Below are positions 45,337-60,400 of a DNA stretch of 64,000 nt, piece by piece (within the stretch, counting starts at the first letter, position 1; each line of letters begins with the position of its first letter). A model generated the notes under the pieces. That model worked only from the letters and a program-made list of their open reading frames with translations. It was not told the origin of the DNA and searched no databases. The stretch is from the NCBI GenBank assembly GCA_963978545.1, contig OZ021733.1, forward strand, positions 35,197,424-35,261,423, in the 5' to 3' direction. Made by a program: the position numbers and the translations under genes. Source of the stretch: Linyphia triangularis (lineage: Eukaryota; Arthropoda; Arachnida; Araneae; Linyphiidae).

Positions 45337-48300
45337 GTTGTTTGAACTGTAATATCGGTTCAGCATTTTTAAACCTAAACAATTATTTTTTCATTGAATT
45401 GTCTCTTTTCTTATTCATACTTATAAAACATGATTTTATTGAATTTGCAAATAAAGAAGATATGCACAATAATTACTTGCACACTCATTAATAATATAAT
45501 TTATAAGTCTTTATGCTTATTCTAAAAGTTAATTCAGATTTAATATTTTTAAATAAATTACATTCAAATCAAATTTTATTAATTATTTGTTTAAATATGT
45601 TTATTTTTCAAAAATAAGCAATGTTACAGGCTTAACAAATTTTGAGGTTAATTGAAAATAACTTTAAAATTGTTGGAGAAACTTTGTAATGTAAATAAAA
45701 AGTAGTCTAATTTACCCTCATATTTTATTAGTTATGTGGTTCGAACCTTGAAGTGATCATGGGTTAATATATAAATGTATCTCTAGACCCCTTTTTTTGC
45801 ACCCTTCTGTTTGGTAAATAACTTTTTACATATGTTTAACTAGTTTACATGAAATTTACATTCGTTTTCATTGAGAAATTTTTACAAAACTTTTCTTTCA
45901 ATGCTCATAAAATACTCAAGCATTTTTTTCCTACTTGTTTAGAATACTTTTATTTAAGTAAAGGTAACAAATAGCGTTTTTTGTAAATCCACCTAAATTG
46001 TTTTCTAGACTCTAATTGTGGAACTGGCTGATGGTTGAAGTACAAAAGTGACATGGAAATTTTAGAATCCAGTTTAAGGTTTTGCCATTTTAAAGGTAAT
46101 TTTATAGCTATTTTACAATGTTGCTGTTATAATTGATTCTGTAATTTTATTCTGTATATTAATTGAAAATGACTTTGCTCTTTTATTCAACATAATCAGA
46201 GATGTATTATCGTGGATTTACCTGCACGAGTATAAAAAGTACAACCCTAATGCAATTTTAATTTTTAATTATTTAAAACTGAAAAAATAGAAAGAAAAAA
46301 TTTTTGTTTTAAATACTACCTGATTAATCATATTCTTTAAATAAGTTGGGGGTTTTTTTTACTTGTTTTTTGCTTGCCTTCTATTTTTTTTATGGGTTCT
46401 ATTGAATCGCTTGAATTTTATAATATATAACTGTTAAAATATAAAGTAATTTTCAAAAAAGCTTGAATTGTTTGTTCTAATAGGTATTCCGTTTAAGTTT
46501 GGTTATTATTTTATAGTTTCGAATTTTTTGTTCTTGAAATTCAAAATGATCTTTTTAAAAAGAGGAATTGAATTACTATTTTAGTCTTGCTTAAAATAAA
46601 TGTTTACAACTTTTTACCTTCCAATATGTGCTAAACTGGATATTTTATAAATAACACCATCTAAACTCGAGATTGCTATTAACAAATAATCTAACAAAGA
46701 ACATTAATTTAAACTAGGGGGCTTCGCCCCCTGCTCGCTAACGCTCGCCAACCCCCAAACGCCTCGCCGCTCGAATTTGTGGTTAAAACATCTTGCTGCG
46801 CTCGAATAGGTTTGCCAGCCATAAAAAATTTAACCAAATTTTTATAAATTTAATGTAAGGGCTAATAGAGAAAACACCCAAATTGCAAGTTTCATAAAAG
46901 AAAGTTAAATATACTATCCGCCAACATTCTGATTTAAAACTTCAAGGATGTTGACGTATTACGCCGAGAGTGATTGTTTCGATCACGTCACCCCGTTAGA
47001 GAACGACGTCCAACGCGAGGCATTTTCTGGATAGAAATACTTCAAAATAATAATTACTCTAATAAAAAAATGCTTCAGAAAAACAGAAAAAATCAACTTT
47101 GAAACGAAGCGTTTAAAATTAGCAACGGGTTTGTTGTTTACATATGTAAGGATGTTGCCATTCATATATTGAAAATCATTGAGGCTTTGTAGTAGCTTAA
47201 TAATGAAAAATATTAAAATTTAACTAATTAATGAAGTGTTAATAAATTATTTTGGCACGTTTTGGCAAATCTACAGCTTATTTCCTTTAAAATGACATCT
47301 TGATCATTGAAATTGGTTTAGCAGTTTAGGCGGACGGACTAACCCCAAAAAACGTATTGCCTATTAAATATATAGATAAATCAATAAATCTTCTTTAATT
47401 TAGAAATTTTTTCCAAAGTCTCATATTACTTGACTCTTTGCAGCTCTTGTATTTTTTTTTTTTTTTTGCCATTAAAAATGTTATTCTAATCGTAGTATGG
47501 CTTTACTGAGCTCTTGGGCCAGAAAATTATACTAACTAAAATTCTATTCTAAGCAAGTCCAAAAGTTAGCAGTTTGGTTTTGCATGTCAAAGGTGCCGGT
47601 TTCGAATCTGGGTATAACCATAGAAGTTTTTTGTGATTAAAAATCCTGGTTCAGCCTTTTGTTTAATATTAATTTGTTGTTAGTGTGCTTAAAAGTAACT
47701 TGTTGAGTGTTCAAACCAACCAAACCTATACTATGAAAGTTGTGATTGTTGAAACCAATGATTGAAGTGTCATTGCTTTTCCTGTAAAATGCTAAAAAAC
47801 CTTCTTGAGTGCTAAAATTAGAAAATAATTAGCTCTTTAGCTAAAATATTTAGTCAATAAATTATAATTATTTGATATTCCAAGATTAGTCATCAAACAA
47901 AATGGGTTAACAAGTTGAAAGTTAAAAAGTGTTTTTCAGTCGACTTGTTTGCTATTAAATATTCAATATTTAAAGTTTGTAGTGATTTTATAATGAAAAG
48001 TTTACTAAGTATATTAGATTGAACATCGGGACTGATGAATCTTTTTTAAAAAAATTCATATTGCTAAGGAGAAACTTGTGAGACTTGCTATTTTTTTGCT
48101 TTACGAATTTTATACACCACTTTAAACATTGATTGAGACTTCAATTCTAAATCTTTATATCTGATTATTTTTTTTCTTTATTAAAGGTACTCTTATCTTC
48201 TGTTGTAAATGCTTTTTATAAGTTTGAATTCAATCAAAATGCACACATGAATGTATTGCACATTATTTAATATCTTTTTTTATTTTTTAAAATTTACTAA

Positions 48301-48955
48301 ACTTCTCTTACATTACTGTTTTTATTTTTTAATGCAACTCATATTTTTAAAACAATATTTATAGTTTTAAACTTCATCTATTACATTCTAAATGTCATTC
48401 AAAGTTTCGGAACTCAATTAAAACTGTTTATTTGTATATTTATAGCCTGAAAATACTAATTTACTTATTTTTATTTAAGCTATTTACTTTTATTTATGTA
48501 AAGTACATACATGTTTATGAATTTTAAAATGGCAGTTCCGTAAAAGGCAAAACTAAGAATGTTTCTGTTATTTGTAGAATAAATGTCCACACGCTCTTGA
48601 ATTTCTATTCGTTTCGATATTAAATAACTGACTTTTTAATAAATTTAGTGAAACCAAGCATTGTTTTTAGAAAATAGTGTGAATACATTTTTAGCACATG
48701 CTGTGTTATTTAAATATTTTGAAAAGAGCTTATATCGACATCAGACCTTTTAAAATGATTAAACATTTTTCAATATATCATTGTTTGCTGGATCTTTCGA
48801 TTTCTACTTGCCTTCTTTTAGGAATATTATATTAAGTGAAGTTTATTTTTCAAATATTTCCAGAGTCAGTTTTCCCTTTGGCTTCTTTTCTTAAATTTGT
48901 TGTTCTTGTTCCAAGAAAAAAATAATTTGTGTTTAGTAGTATTAATAAAATTGCG
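45337..48955. repeat. A half, copy A8
   Basis: A 3619-bp A monomer with its GC-rich insert at 46711-47378. It shares AAATTTTGAGG, TGTTTGGTAAATAAC and GTCACCCCG with A10. No gene is seen. Confidence 0.9.
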
Positions 48956-51900
48956 ATTGTTTGAACTGTAATATCGGTTCAGCATTTTTAGAACCTAAAC
49001 AACTATATTTTTCATTGAATTGTCTGTTTTCCTATTCATACTTATAAAACATTATTTTATTGAATTTGCAAATGAAGAATATATGCTCAGTAATTACTTG
49101 TTCACTCATTAATAATTTAATTTATAAATCTTTATGCTTATTCTAAAAGTTAATTTAGATTTAATATTTTTAAATAAATTACATTCAAATAAAATTTTAT
49201 TAATTATTTGTTTAAATAAGTTTATTTTTCAAAAATAAGCAATGTTACAGGCTTAACAAATCTTGAGGTTAATTGAAAATAACTTTAAAATTGTTGGAGA
49301 AACTTTGTAATGTAAATAAAAAGTAGTCTAATTTACCCTCATATTTTATTAGTTATGTGGTTCGAACCTTGAAGTGATCATGGGTTAATATATAAATGTA
49401 TCTCTAGACCCCTTTTTTTGCACCCTTCTGTTTAGTAAATAACTTTTTACATATGTTTAACTAGTTTACATGAAATTTACATTCGTTTTCATTGAGAAAT
49501 TTTTACAAAACTTTTCTTTCAATGCTCATAAAATACTCAAGCATTTTTTTTTTCTACTTGTTTAGAATGCTTTTATTTAAGTAAAGGTAACAAATAGCGT
49601 TTTTGTAAAACTACCTAAATTGTACTCTAGACTCTAATTGTGGAACTGGCTGATGGTAGAAGTACAAAAGTGACATGGAAATTTTAGAATCCAGTTTAAA
49701 GTTTTGCCATTGTAAAGGTAATTTTATAGCTATTAAAACAATTTTGCTGTTATAATTGATTCTGTAATTTTATTTGTTTGATCTGTATATTAATTGAAAA
49801 TGACTTTGCTCTTTTATACAACATAATCAGAGATGTATTATCGTAGATTCACCTGCACGAATATAAAAAGTACAACCCTAATGCAGTTTTAATTTTTAAT
49901 TATTTAAAACTGAAAAAATAGAAAGAAAAAATTTTTGTTTCAAATACTTCCTGATTAATCTTATTCTTTAAATAAGTAGGTTTTTTTTTCACTTGGTTTT
50001 TTGCTTGCCTTCTATCTTATTTATGGGTTCTATTGAATTGCTTGAATTTTATGATATATAACTGTTAAAATATAAAGTAATTTTAAAAAATGCTTGAATT
50101 GTTTGTTCCAATCGGTATTCCGTTTGTTTGGTTATTAATTTATAGTTTTTGAATTTTTTTTTCTTGAAATTGAAAATGATCTTTTTAAAAAGAGGAATTG
50201 AATTACAATTTTTTCTCGCTTAAAATAAATGTTTACAACTTTCAGGGTATGTACTGGGCCTAGGAAACCTGGAAAGTCCTTGAATTTCATTATTTTTTTT
50301 CAAGGCCTTGAATAGCCTGGAAAAATAGGCTTATTTCCTAAAAAACCTTGAAAGTCCTTGAATTTTCAATTCTGAAACCGCAAAATTCCCTTCTTACCAG
50401 AACCCTGACGTCACGCTTTTACGTCACGTTCCCGTCTTCGGCCTGTTCACTTTCCGTGGATCTGTCAATCACAGTTCCCTCCCATTTCTTGCTCTCGGCG
50501 AATAGTGACCGTTCATTACACGGTTTGCGTTTTGAACAGTGCCGGTTTGTCACTTGTCTAATATCCTGTTTAGTTCTGCCCGCTGTCGTTATTCTTTGAA
50601 TTTAAATTGTCCATTCAAGAGAGTTTGTTTTCATCGTGAACATTCCGACTCTAAACAGTGTTTATGGCTGCTTGTTTTTTTCCATTACAAAAACTTCTTT
50701 TCGTTCAAGATTACGCCGAACTGCTCCAAAAGATCATTTTTTGGCTTAAAAACTACTTTGCGAGAATTTTGGCAGGAAATTTTTCAAAATTATCATGGAA
50801 TGTCGCCAACATAGCGATAGAGAGTATTTTGCACTTTAAGGGCGTTTTTCGTCAGTTAACGTGCTGGAAAGGGTTCGCACTTGAAAATAGAAATTACAAT
50901 CTCTCAGTTTTGTTGTAGGTTTTTCAAACTGTATAGAAGTAGTAAATGAATCTCTGTGCATCTGATTTAAATCTGTTTTCTTGGCTGATTTTAGTTATAG
51001 GAAATTAATATTATTTTTTTATACTTATAGAATACATGATTATTTTTAGATTTTTTTTACTGAGGCTCCGTGCTAAAAATAGATTACAAGTATTGTTTTG
51101 TTTTTTGGAACTACTGTCTGTCTATTTCTGCCACTTATAAATACAAGTATTGTACTTTTCACACAAGCAATCATAGTACATCTGGTTTAGATTTGCTCTC
51201 TTGCCTGGTTTTAATAATTAAGAATACATAGCTTTCTTAAGGTTTTAAAAAAACTCGAATATTTTTTAAAATTTCTAAACTTCTTGAACCAATTGATAGC
51301 CCCCGCCCCTTTCCCCTCCCTACACACTTCCGGGCTAAATTTCTAAGTCATCGCCAAAACGGGATTTAAACTTGCTGTGGTGATTAGATGGAAGGATTGG
51401 TGAGTATTAGTAAATGATTTTTTAACCATCGATGTTGGATCATGATTTTGATTTGTCCACAAACAGGAAAACGCATATTACGTCATTCGTTTAATTGTTG
51501 GCAAAGAGGTTAGTAATTATTTTTTTTTAATACCCAAGTATTGATGAAAAAAAAAAAAAGTTAGTGGCTTGTTTGTAAATGAATGTCATGCTTTTTAATT
51601 TATTTTTTGAGTATTGTTATCAAATTAATTAATGTAAATTTAGAATGCAATCATATTTATATAATGAACAAGTTACACCTTTTTTTTTTACTTTAAAGTA
51701 ATTTAAAATATCAAGGTTGAAATATACAAGAATATTTGGGGCATCACTAATTTTAATGTAGTAATTTACTGCTCCAAAATCGTATTTTACTGTTCCGACA
51801 GTGCTCCAAAATCACATTTTGGTACTTACATCACTGCAAAACTCACACTATAAAAAGTGGATTGGAAAAGATTTCTCCAATCTTCATCCCGCAATAAATA

Positions 51901-53809
51901 TTTATGGTTGCATCTTTGCTGTTTGGTAACATTTTATATTTTAAACTTCAGACAAATTCATTAATTAGAAAAAAAGGAAGTTAAAAATTGCAATTTTTGT
52001 ACCGACTCTGCGATGGTAAAATAGGGCCTTGATTTTTTTTGTAATATCCTTGAAAAAGGCCTTGAAAGTCCTTGAATTTCACTTCCAATAAAGTGTACGC
52101 ACCCTGAACTTTTTTTCTTCCAATATGTGCTAAATTTGAGATTTTATAAATAACACCATCTAAACTCGAGATTGCTATTAACAAATAATCTAACAAAGAA
52201 CAATAATTTCAATAAATCTTCTTTAATTTAGAAATTTTTTCCAAAGTCTCATATTACTTTGACTCTTTGCAGCTCTTGCATTTTTTTTTTCCATCAAAAT
52301 GTTATTCTAATCATAGTATGGCCTTACTGAGCACTTGGGCCAGAAAATTAAACTAACTAAAATTCTATTCTAAGCAAGTCCAAAAGGTTTGGTCAAGTCA
52401 TTTTGTCATCAAGTTTGGTTTTGCATGTCAAAGGTGCCGGTTTCGAATCTGGGTATAGCCATAGAAGTTCATTGTGATTAAAAATCCTGGTTCAGCCTTT
52501 TGTTCAGTAATAATTAGTCGTTAGTGTGCTTAAAATTAACTTGTTGAGAAAACAAACCAACCAAACCTATACTATGAAAGTTGTGATTGTTGAAACCAAT
52601 CATTGAAGTGTTGTTGCTTTTCTAGTGAAATGCTGAAAAACCTTCTTGAGTGCAAAAATTAGAAAATAATTAGCTCTTTAGCTAAAATATTTAGTCAACA
52701 AATTAGAATTATTTGATATTCCAAGATTAGTCGTCAAACAAAATGGGTTAACAAGTTGAAAGTTAAAAGGTATTTTTCAATCGACTTGTTTGATATTAAA
52801 TATTTGATAGTTAAAGTTTGTAGTGATTTTATAATGAAAAGTTTCCTAATTATTTTAGATTGAACATCGAGACTGATGAATCTTTAAAAAAAAAAATTCA
52901 TATTACTAAGGAGAAACTTGTGCGACTCACTATTTTTTTGCTTTACAAATTTTGTACACCACTTTAAACATTGATTGAGACTTCAATTCTAAATCTTTAT
53001 ATCTGATTAGTTTTTTTCTTTATTAAAGGTATTCTTATCTTCTGTTGTAAATGCTTTTGTTAAGTTTGAAATCAAACAAAATGCACACATGAATGTATTG
53101 CACATTATTTAATATCTTTTTTTATTTTTTTAAATTTACTAAACTTCTCTTACATTGCTGTTTTTATTTTTTAATGCAGCTCATATTTTTAAAACAATAT
53201 TTATTGTTTTAAACTTCATCGTTTATATTCTAAATGTCATTCATAGTTTCGGAACTCCATTAAAACTGTTTATTTGTATATTTATAGCCTGAAAATACTA
53301 ATTAACTTATTTGTATTTAAGCTATTTACTTTTATTTATGTAAAGTACATACATGTTTATGAATTTTAAAATGGCAGTTCCGTAACATGCAAAACTAAGA
53401 ATGTTTCTGTTATTTGTAGAATAAATGTCGACACGCTCTTGAATTTCTATTCGTTTTGATACTAAATAACTTACTTTTTAATAAATTTAGTGAAACCAAG
53501 CATTGTATTTAGAAAATAGTGTGAATACATTTTAAGCACATGCTGTGTTATTTAAATATTTTGAAAACAGCTTACATCAACATGAGACCTTTTAAAATAA
53601 TTCAACATTTTTCAATATATCATTCATTGTTTGCTGGGTCTTAAAATTTCTACTTGCCTTCTTTTAGGAATATTATATTAAGTGAAGTTTATTTTTCAAA
53701 TATTTCCAGAGTCAGTTCTCACTTTGGCGTCTTTTCTTAAACTTGTTGTCCTTGTTCTAAGAAAAAAAAAGGAAAAAAATTCGTGTTTAGTAGTATTAAT
53801 AAAATTGCG
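48956..53809. repeat. B half, copy B9, with A-class conversion tract
   Basis: A 4854-bp B monomer with its transposon copy at 50243-52106. Between about 49283 and 49490 it carries A-class variants (AATTTACCCTCATATTTT, ATGGGTTA, TAGACCCC, ACTAGTTTACATG), with B-class sequence on both sides. No gene is seen. Confidence 0.9.
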
Positions 53810-56800
53810 GTTGTTTGAACTGTAATATCGGTTCAGCATTTTTAAACCTAAACAATTATTTTTTCATTGAATTGTCTCTTTTCTTATTCATACTTATAAA
53901 ACATGATTTTATTGAATTTGCAAATAAAGAAGATATGCACAATAATTACTTGCACACTCATTAATAATATAATTTATAAGTCTTTATGCTTATTCTAAAA
54001 GTTAATTCAGATTTAATATTTTTAAATAAATTACATTCAAATCAAATTTTATTAATTATTTGTTTAAATATGTTTATTTTTCAAAAATAAGCAATGTTAC
54101 AGGCTTAACAAATTTTGAGGTTAATTGAAAATAACTTTAAAATTGTTGGAGAAACTTTGTAATGTAAATAAAAAGTAGTCTAATTTACCCTCATATTTTA
54201 TTAGTTATGTGGTTCGAACCTTGAAGTGATCATGGGTTAATATATAAATGTATCTCTAGACCCCTTTTTTTGCACCCTTCTGTTTGGTAAATAACTTTTT
54301 ACATATGTTTAACTAGTTTACATGAAATTTACATTCGTTTTCATTGAGAAATTTTTACAAAACTTTTCTTTCAATGCTCATAAAATACTCAAGCATTTTT
54401 TTCCTACTTGTTTAGAATACTTTTATTTAAGTAAAGGTAACAAATAGCGTTTTTTGTAAATCCACCTAAATTGTTTTCTAGACTCTAATTGTGGAACTGG
54501 CTGATGGTTGAAGTACAAAAGTGACATGGAAATTTTAGAATCCAGTTTAAGGTTTTGCCATTTTAAAGGTAATTTTATAGCTATTTTACAATGTTGCTGT
54601 TATAATTGATTCTGTAATTTTATTCTGTATATTAATTGAAAATGACTTTGCTCTTTTATTCAACATAATCAGAGATGTATTATCGTGGATTTACCTGCAC
54701 GAGTATAAAAAGTACAACCCTAATGCAATTTTAATTTTTAATTATTTAAAACTGAAAAAATAGAAAGAAAAAATTTTTGTTTTAAATACTACCTGATTAA
54801 TCATATTCTTTAAATAAGTTGGGGGTTTTTTTTACTTGTTTTTTGCTTGCCTTCTATTTTTTTTATGGGTTCTATTGAATCGCTTGAATTTTATAATATA
54901 TAACTGTTAAAATATAAAGTAATTTTCAAAAAAGCTTGAATTGTTTGTTCTAATAGGTATTCCGTTTAAGTTTGGTTATTATTTTATAGTTTCAAATTTT
55001 TTGTTCTTGAAATTCAAAATGATCTTTTTAAAAAGAGGAATTGAATTACTATTTTAGTCTTGCTTAAAATAAATGTTTACAACTTTTTACCTTCCAATAT
55101 GTGCTAAACTGGATATTTTATAAATAACACCATCTAAACTCGAGATTGCTATTAACAAATAATCTAACAAAGAACATTAATTTAAACTAGGGGGCTTCGC
55201 CCCCTGCTCGCTAACGCTCGCCAACCCCCAAACGCCTCGCCGCTCGAATTTGTGGTTAAAACATCTTGCTGCGCTCGAATAGGTTTGCCAGCCATAAAAA
55301 ATTTAACCAAATTTTTATAAATTTAATGTAAGGGCTAATAGAGAAAACACCCAAATTGCAAGTTTCATAAAAGAAAGTTAAATATACTATCCGCCAACAT
55401 TCTGATTTAAAACTTCAAGGATGTTGACGTATTACGCCGAGAGTGATTGTTTCGATCACGTCACCCCGTTAGAGAACGACGTCCAACGCGAGGCATTTTC
55501 TGGATAGAAATACTTCAAAATAATAATTACTCTAATAAAAAAATGCTTCAGAAAAACAGAAAAAATCAACTTTGAAACGAAGCGTTTAAAATTAGCAACG
55601 GGTTTGTTGTTTACATATGTAAGGATGTTGCCATTCATATATTGAAAATCATTGAGGCTTTGTAGTAGCTTAATAATGAAAAATATTAAAATTTAACTAA
55701 TTAATGAAGTGTTAATAAATTATTTTGGCACGTTTTGGCAAATCTACAGCTTATTTCCTTTAAAATGACATCTTGATCATTGAAATTGGTTTAGCAGTTT
55801 AGGCGGACGGACTAACCCCAAAAAACGTATTGCCTATTAAATATATAGATAAATCAATAAATCTTCTTTAATTTAGAAATTTTTTCCAAAGTCTCATATT
55901 ACTTGACTCTTTGCAGCTCTTGTATTTTTTTTTTTTTTTGCCATTAAAAATGTTATTCTAATCGTAGTATGGCTTTACTGAGCTCTTGGGCCAGAAAATT
56001 ATACTAACTAAAATTCTATTCTAAGCAAGTCCAAAAGTTAGCAGTTTGGTTTTGCATGTCAAAGGTGCCGGTTTCGAATCTGGGTATAACCATAGAAGTT
56101 TTTTGTGATTAAAAATCCTGGTTCAGCCTTTTGTTTAATATTAATTTGTTGTTAGTGTGCTTAAAAGTAACTTGTTGAGTGTTCAAACCAACCAAACCTA
56201 TACTATGAAAGTTGTGATTGTTGAAACCAATGATTGAAGTGTCATTGCTTTTCCTGTAAAATGCTAAAAAACCTTCTTGAGTGCTAAAATTAGAAAATAA
56301 TTAGCTCTTTAGCTAAAATATTTAGTCAATAAATTATAATTATTTGATATTCCAAGATTAGTCATCAAACAAAATGGGTTAACAAGTTGAAAGTTAAAAA
56401 GTGTTTTTCAGTCGACTTGTTTGCTATTAAATATTCAATATTTAAAGTTTGTAGTGATTTTATAATGAAAAGTTTACTAAGTATATTAGATTGAACATCG
56501 GGACTGATGAATCTTTTTTAAAAAAATTCATATTGCTAAGGAGAAACTTGTGAGACTTGCTATTTTTTTGCTTTACGAATTTTATACACCACTTTAAACA
56601 TTGATTGAGACTTCAATTCTAAATCTTTATATCTGATTATTTTTTTTCTTTATTAAAGGTACTCTTATCTTCTGTTGTAAATGCTTTTTATAAGTTTGAA
56701 TTCAATCAAAATGCACACATGAATGTATTGCACATTATTTAATATCTTTTTTTATTTTTTAAAATTTACTAAACTTCTCTTACATTACTGTTTTTATTTT

Positions 56801-57427
56801 TTAATGCAACTCATATTTTTAAAACAATATTTATAGTTTTAAACTTCATCTATTACATTCTAAATGTCATTCAAAGTTTCGGAACTCAATTAAAACTGTT
56901 TATTTGTATATTTATAGCCTGAAAATACTAATTTACTTATTTTTATTTAAGCTATTTACTTTTATTTATGTAAAGTACATACATGTTTATGAATTTTAAA
57001 ATGGCAGTTCCGTAAAAGGCAAAACTAAGAATGTTTCTGTTATTTGTAGAATAAATGTCCACACGCTCTTGAATTTCTATTCGTTTCGATATTAAATAAC
57101 TGACTTTTTAATAAATTTAGTGAAACCAAGCATTGTTTTTAGAAAATAGTGTGAATACATTTTTAGCACATGCTGTGTTATTTAAATATTTTGAAAAGAG
57201 CTTATATCGACATCAGACCTTTTAAAATGATTAAACATTTTTCAATATATCATTGTTTGCTGGATCTTTCGATTTCTACTTGCCTTCTTTTAGGAATATT
57301 ATATTAAGTGAAGTTTATTTTTCAAATATTTCCAGAGTCAGTTTTCCCTTTGGCTTCTTTTCTTAAATTTGTTGTTCTTGTTCCAAGAAAAAAATAATTT
57401 GTGTTTAGTAGTATTAATAAAATTGCG
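53810..57427. repeat. A half, copy A10
   Basis: A 3618-bp A monomer, the closest relative of A8. The GC-rich insert is at 55184-55851. No gene is seen. Confidence 0.9.
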
Positions 57428-60400
57428 ATTGTTTGGAACTGTAATATCGGTTCAGCATTTTTAGAACCTAAACAACTATATTTTTCATTGAATTGTCTGT
57501 TTTCCTATTCATACTTATAAAACATTATTTTATTGAATTTGCAAATGAAGAATATATGCTCAGTAATTACTTGTTCACTCATTAATAATTTAATTTATAA
57601 ATCTTTATGCTTATTCTAAAAGTTAATTTAGATTTAATATTTTTAAATAAATTACATTCAAATAAAATTTTATTAATTATTTGTTTAAATAAGTTTATTT
57701 TTCAAAAATAAGCAATGTTACAGGCTTAACAAATCTTGAGGTTAATTGAAAATAACTTTAAAATTGTTGGAGAAACTTTGTAATGTAAATAAAAAGTAGT
57801 CTAATTTACCCTCATATTTTATTAGTTATGTGGTTCGAACCTTGAAGTGATCATGGGTTAATATATAAATGTATCTCTAGACCCCTTTTTTTGCACCCTT
57901 CTGTTTAGTAAATAACTTTTTACATATGTTTAACTAGTTTACATGAAATTTACATTCGTTTTCATTGAGAAATTTTTACAAAACTTTTCTTTCAATGCTC
58001 ATAAAATACTCAAGCATTTTTTTTTTCTACTTGTTTAGAATGCTTTTATTTAAGTAAAGGTAACAAATAGCGTTTTTGTAAAACTACCTAAATTGTACTC
58101 TAGACTCTAATTGTGGAACTGGCTGATGGTAGAAGTACAAAAGTGACATGGAAATTTTAGAATCCAGTTTAAAGTTTTGCCATTGTAAAGGTAATTTTAT
58201 AGCTATTAAAACAATTTTGCTGTTATAATTGATTCTGTAATTTTATTTGTTTGATCTGTATATTAATTGAAAATGACTTTGCTCTTTTATACAACATAAT
58301 CAGAGATGTATTATCGTAGATTCACCTGCACGAATATAAAAAGTACAACCCTAATGCAGTTTTAATTTTTAATTATTTAAAACTGAAAAAATAGAAAGAA
58401 AAAATTTTTGTCTCAAATACTTCCTGATTAATCTTATTCTTTAAATAAGTAGGGTTTTTTTTCACTTGGTTTTTTGCTTGCCTTCTATCTTATTTATGGG
58501 TTCTATTGAGTTGCTTGAATTTTATGATATATAACTGTTAAAATATAAAGTAATTTTAAAAAATGCTTGAATTGTTTGTTCCAATCGGTATTCCGTTTGT
58601 TTGGTTATTAATTTATAGTTTTTGAATTTTTTTTTCTTGAAATTGAAAATGATCTTTTTAAAAAGAGGAATTGAATTACAATTTTTTCTCGCTTAAAATA
58701 AATGTTTACAACTTTCAGGGTACGTACTGGGCCTAGGAAACCTGGAAAGTCCTTGAATTTCATTATTTTTTTTCAAGGCCTTGAATAGCCTGGAAAAATA
58801 GGCTTATTTCCTAAAAAACCTTGAAAGTCCTTGAATTTTCAATTCTGAAACCGCAAAATTCCCTTCTTGCCAGAACCCTGACGTCACGCTTTTACGTCAC
58901 GTTCCCGTCTTCGGCCTGTTCACTTTCCGTGGATCTATCAATCACAGTTCCCTCCCATTTCTTGCTCTCGGCGAATAGTGACCGTTCATTACACGGTTTG
59001 CGTTTTGAACAGTGCCGGCTTGTCACTTGTCTAATATCCTGTTTAGTTCTGCCCGCTGTCGTTATTCTTTGAATTTAAATTGTCCATTCAAGAGAGTTTG
59101 TTTTCATCGTGAACATTCCGACTCTAAACAGTGTTTATGGCTGCTTGTTTTTTTCCATTACAAAAACTTCTTTTCGTTCAAGATTACGCCGAACTGCTCC
59201 AAAAGATCATTTTTTGGCTTAAAAACTACTTTGCGAGAATTTTGGCAGGAAATTTTTCAAAATTATCATGGAATGTCGCCAACATAGCGATAGAGAGTAT
59301 TTTGCACTTTAAGGGCGTTTTTTGTCAGTTAACGTGCTGGAAAGGGTTCGCACTTGAAAATAGAAATTACAATCTCTCAGTTTTGTTGTAGGTTTTTCAA
59401 ACTGTATAGAAGTAGTAAATGAATCTCTGTGCATCTGATTTAAATCTGTTTTCTTGGCTGATTTTAGTTATAGGAAATTAATATTATTTTTTTATACTTA
59501 TAGAATACATGATTATTTTTAGATTTTTTTTACTGAGGCTCCGTGCTAAAAATAGATTACAAGTATTGTTTTGTTTTTTGGAACTACTGTCTGTCTATTT
59601 CTGCCACTTATAAATACAAGTATTGTACTTTTCACACAAGCAATCATAGTACATCTGGTTTAGATTTGCTCTCTTGCCTGGTTTTAATAATTAAGAAATA
59701 CATAGCTTTCTTAAGGTTTAAAAAAAACTCGAATATTTTTTAAAATTTCTAAACTTCTTGAACCAATTGATAGCCCCCGCCCCTTTCCCCTCCCTACACA
59801 CTTCCGGGCTAAATTTCTAAGTCATCCCCAAAACGGGATTTAAACTTGCTGTGGTGATTAGATGGAAGGATTGGTGAGTATTAGTAAATGATTTTTTAAC
59901 CATCGATGTTGGATCATGATTTTGATTTGTCCACAAACGGGAAAACGCATATTACGTCATTCGTTTAATTGTTGGCAAAGAGGTTAGTAATTATTTTTTT
60001 TTAATACCCAAGTATTGATGAAAAAAAAAAAAGTTAGTGCCTTGTTTGTAAATGAATGTCATGCTTTTTAATTTATTTTTTGAGTATTGTTATCAAATTA
60101 ATTAATGTAAATTTAGAATGCAATCATATTTATATAATGAACAAGTTACACCTTTTTTTTTTACTTTAAAGTAATTTAAAACATCAAGGTTGAAATATAC
60201 AAGAATATTTGGGGCATCACTAATTTTAATGTAGTAATTTACTGCTCCAAAATCGTATTTTACTGTTCCGACAGTGCTCCAAAATCACATTTTGGTACTT
60301 ACATCACTGCAAAACTCACACTATAAAAAGTGGATTGGAAAAGATTTCTCCAATCTTCATCCCGCAATAAATATTTATGGTTGCATCTTTGCTGTTTGGT

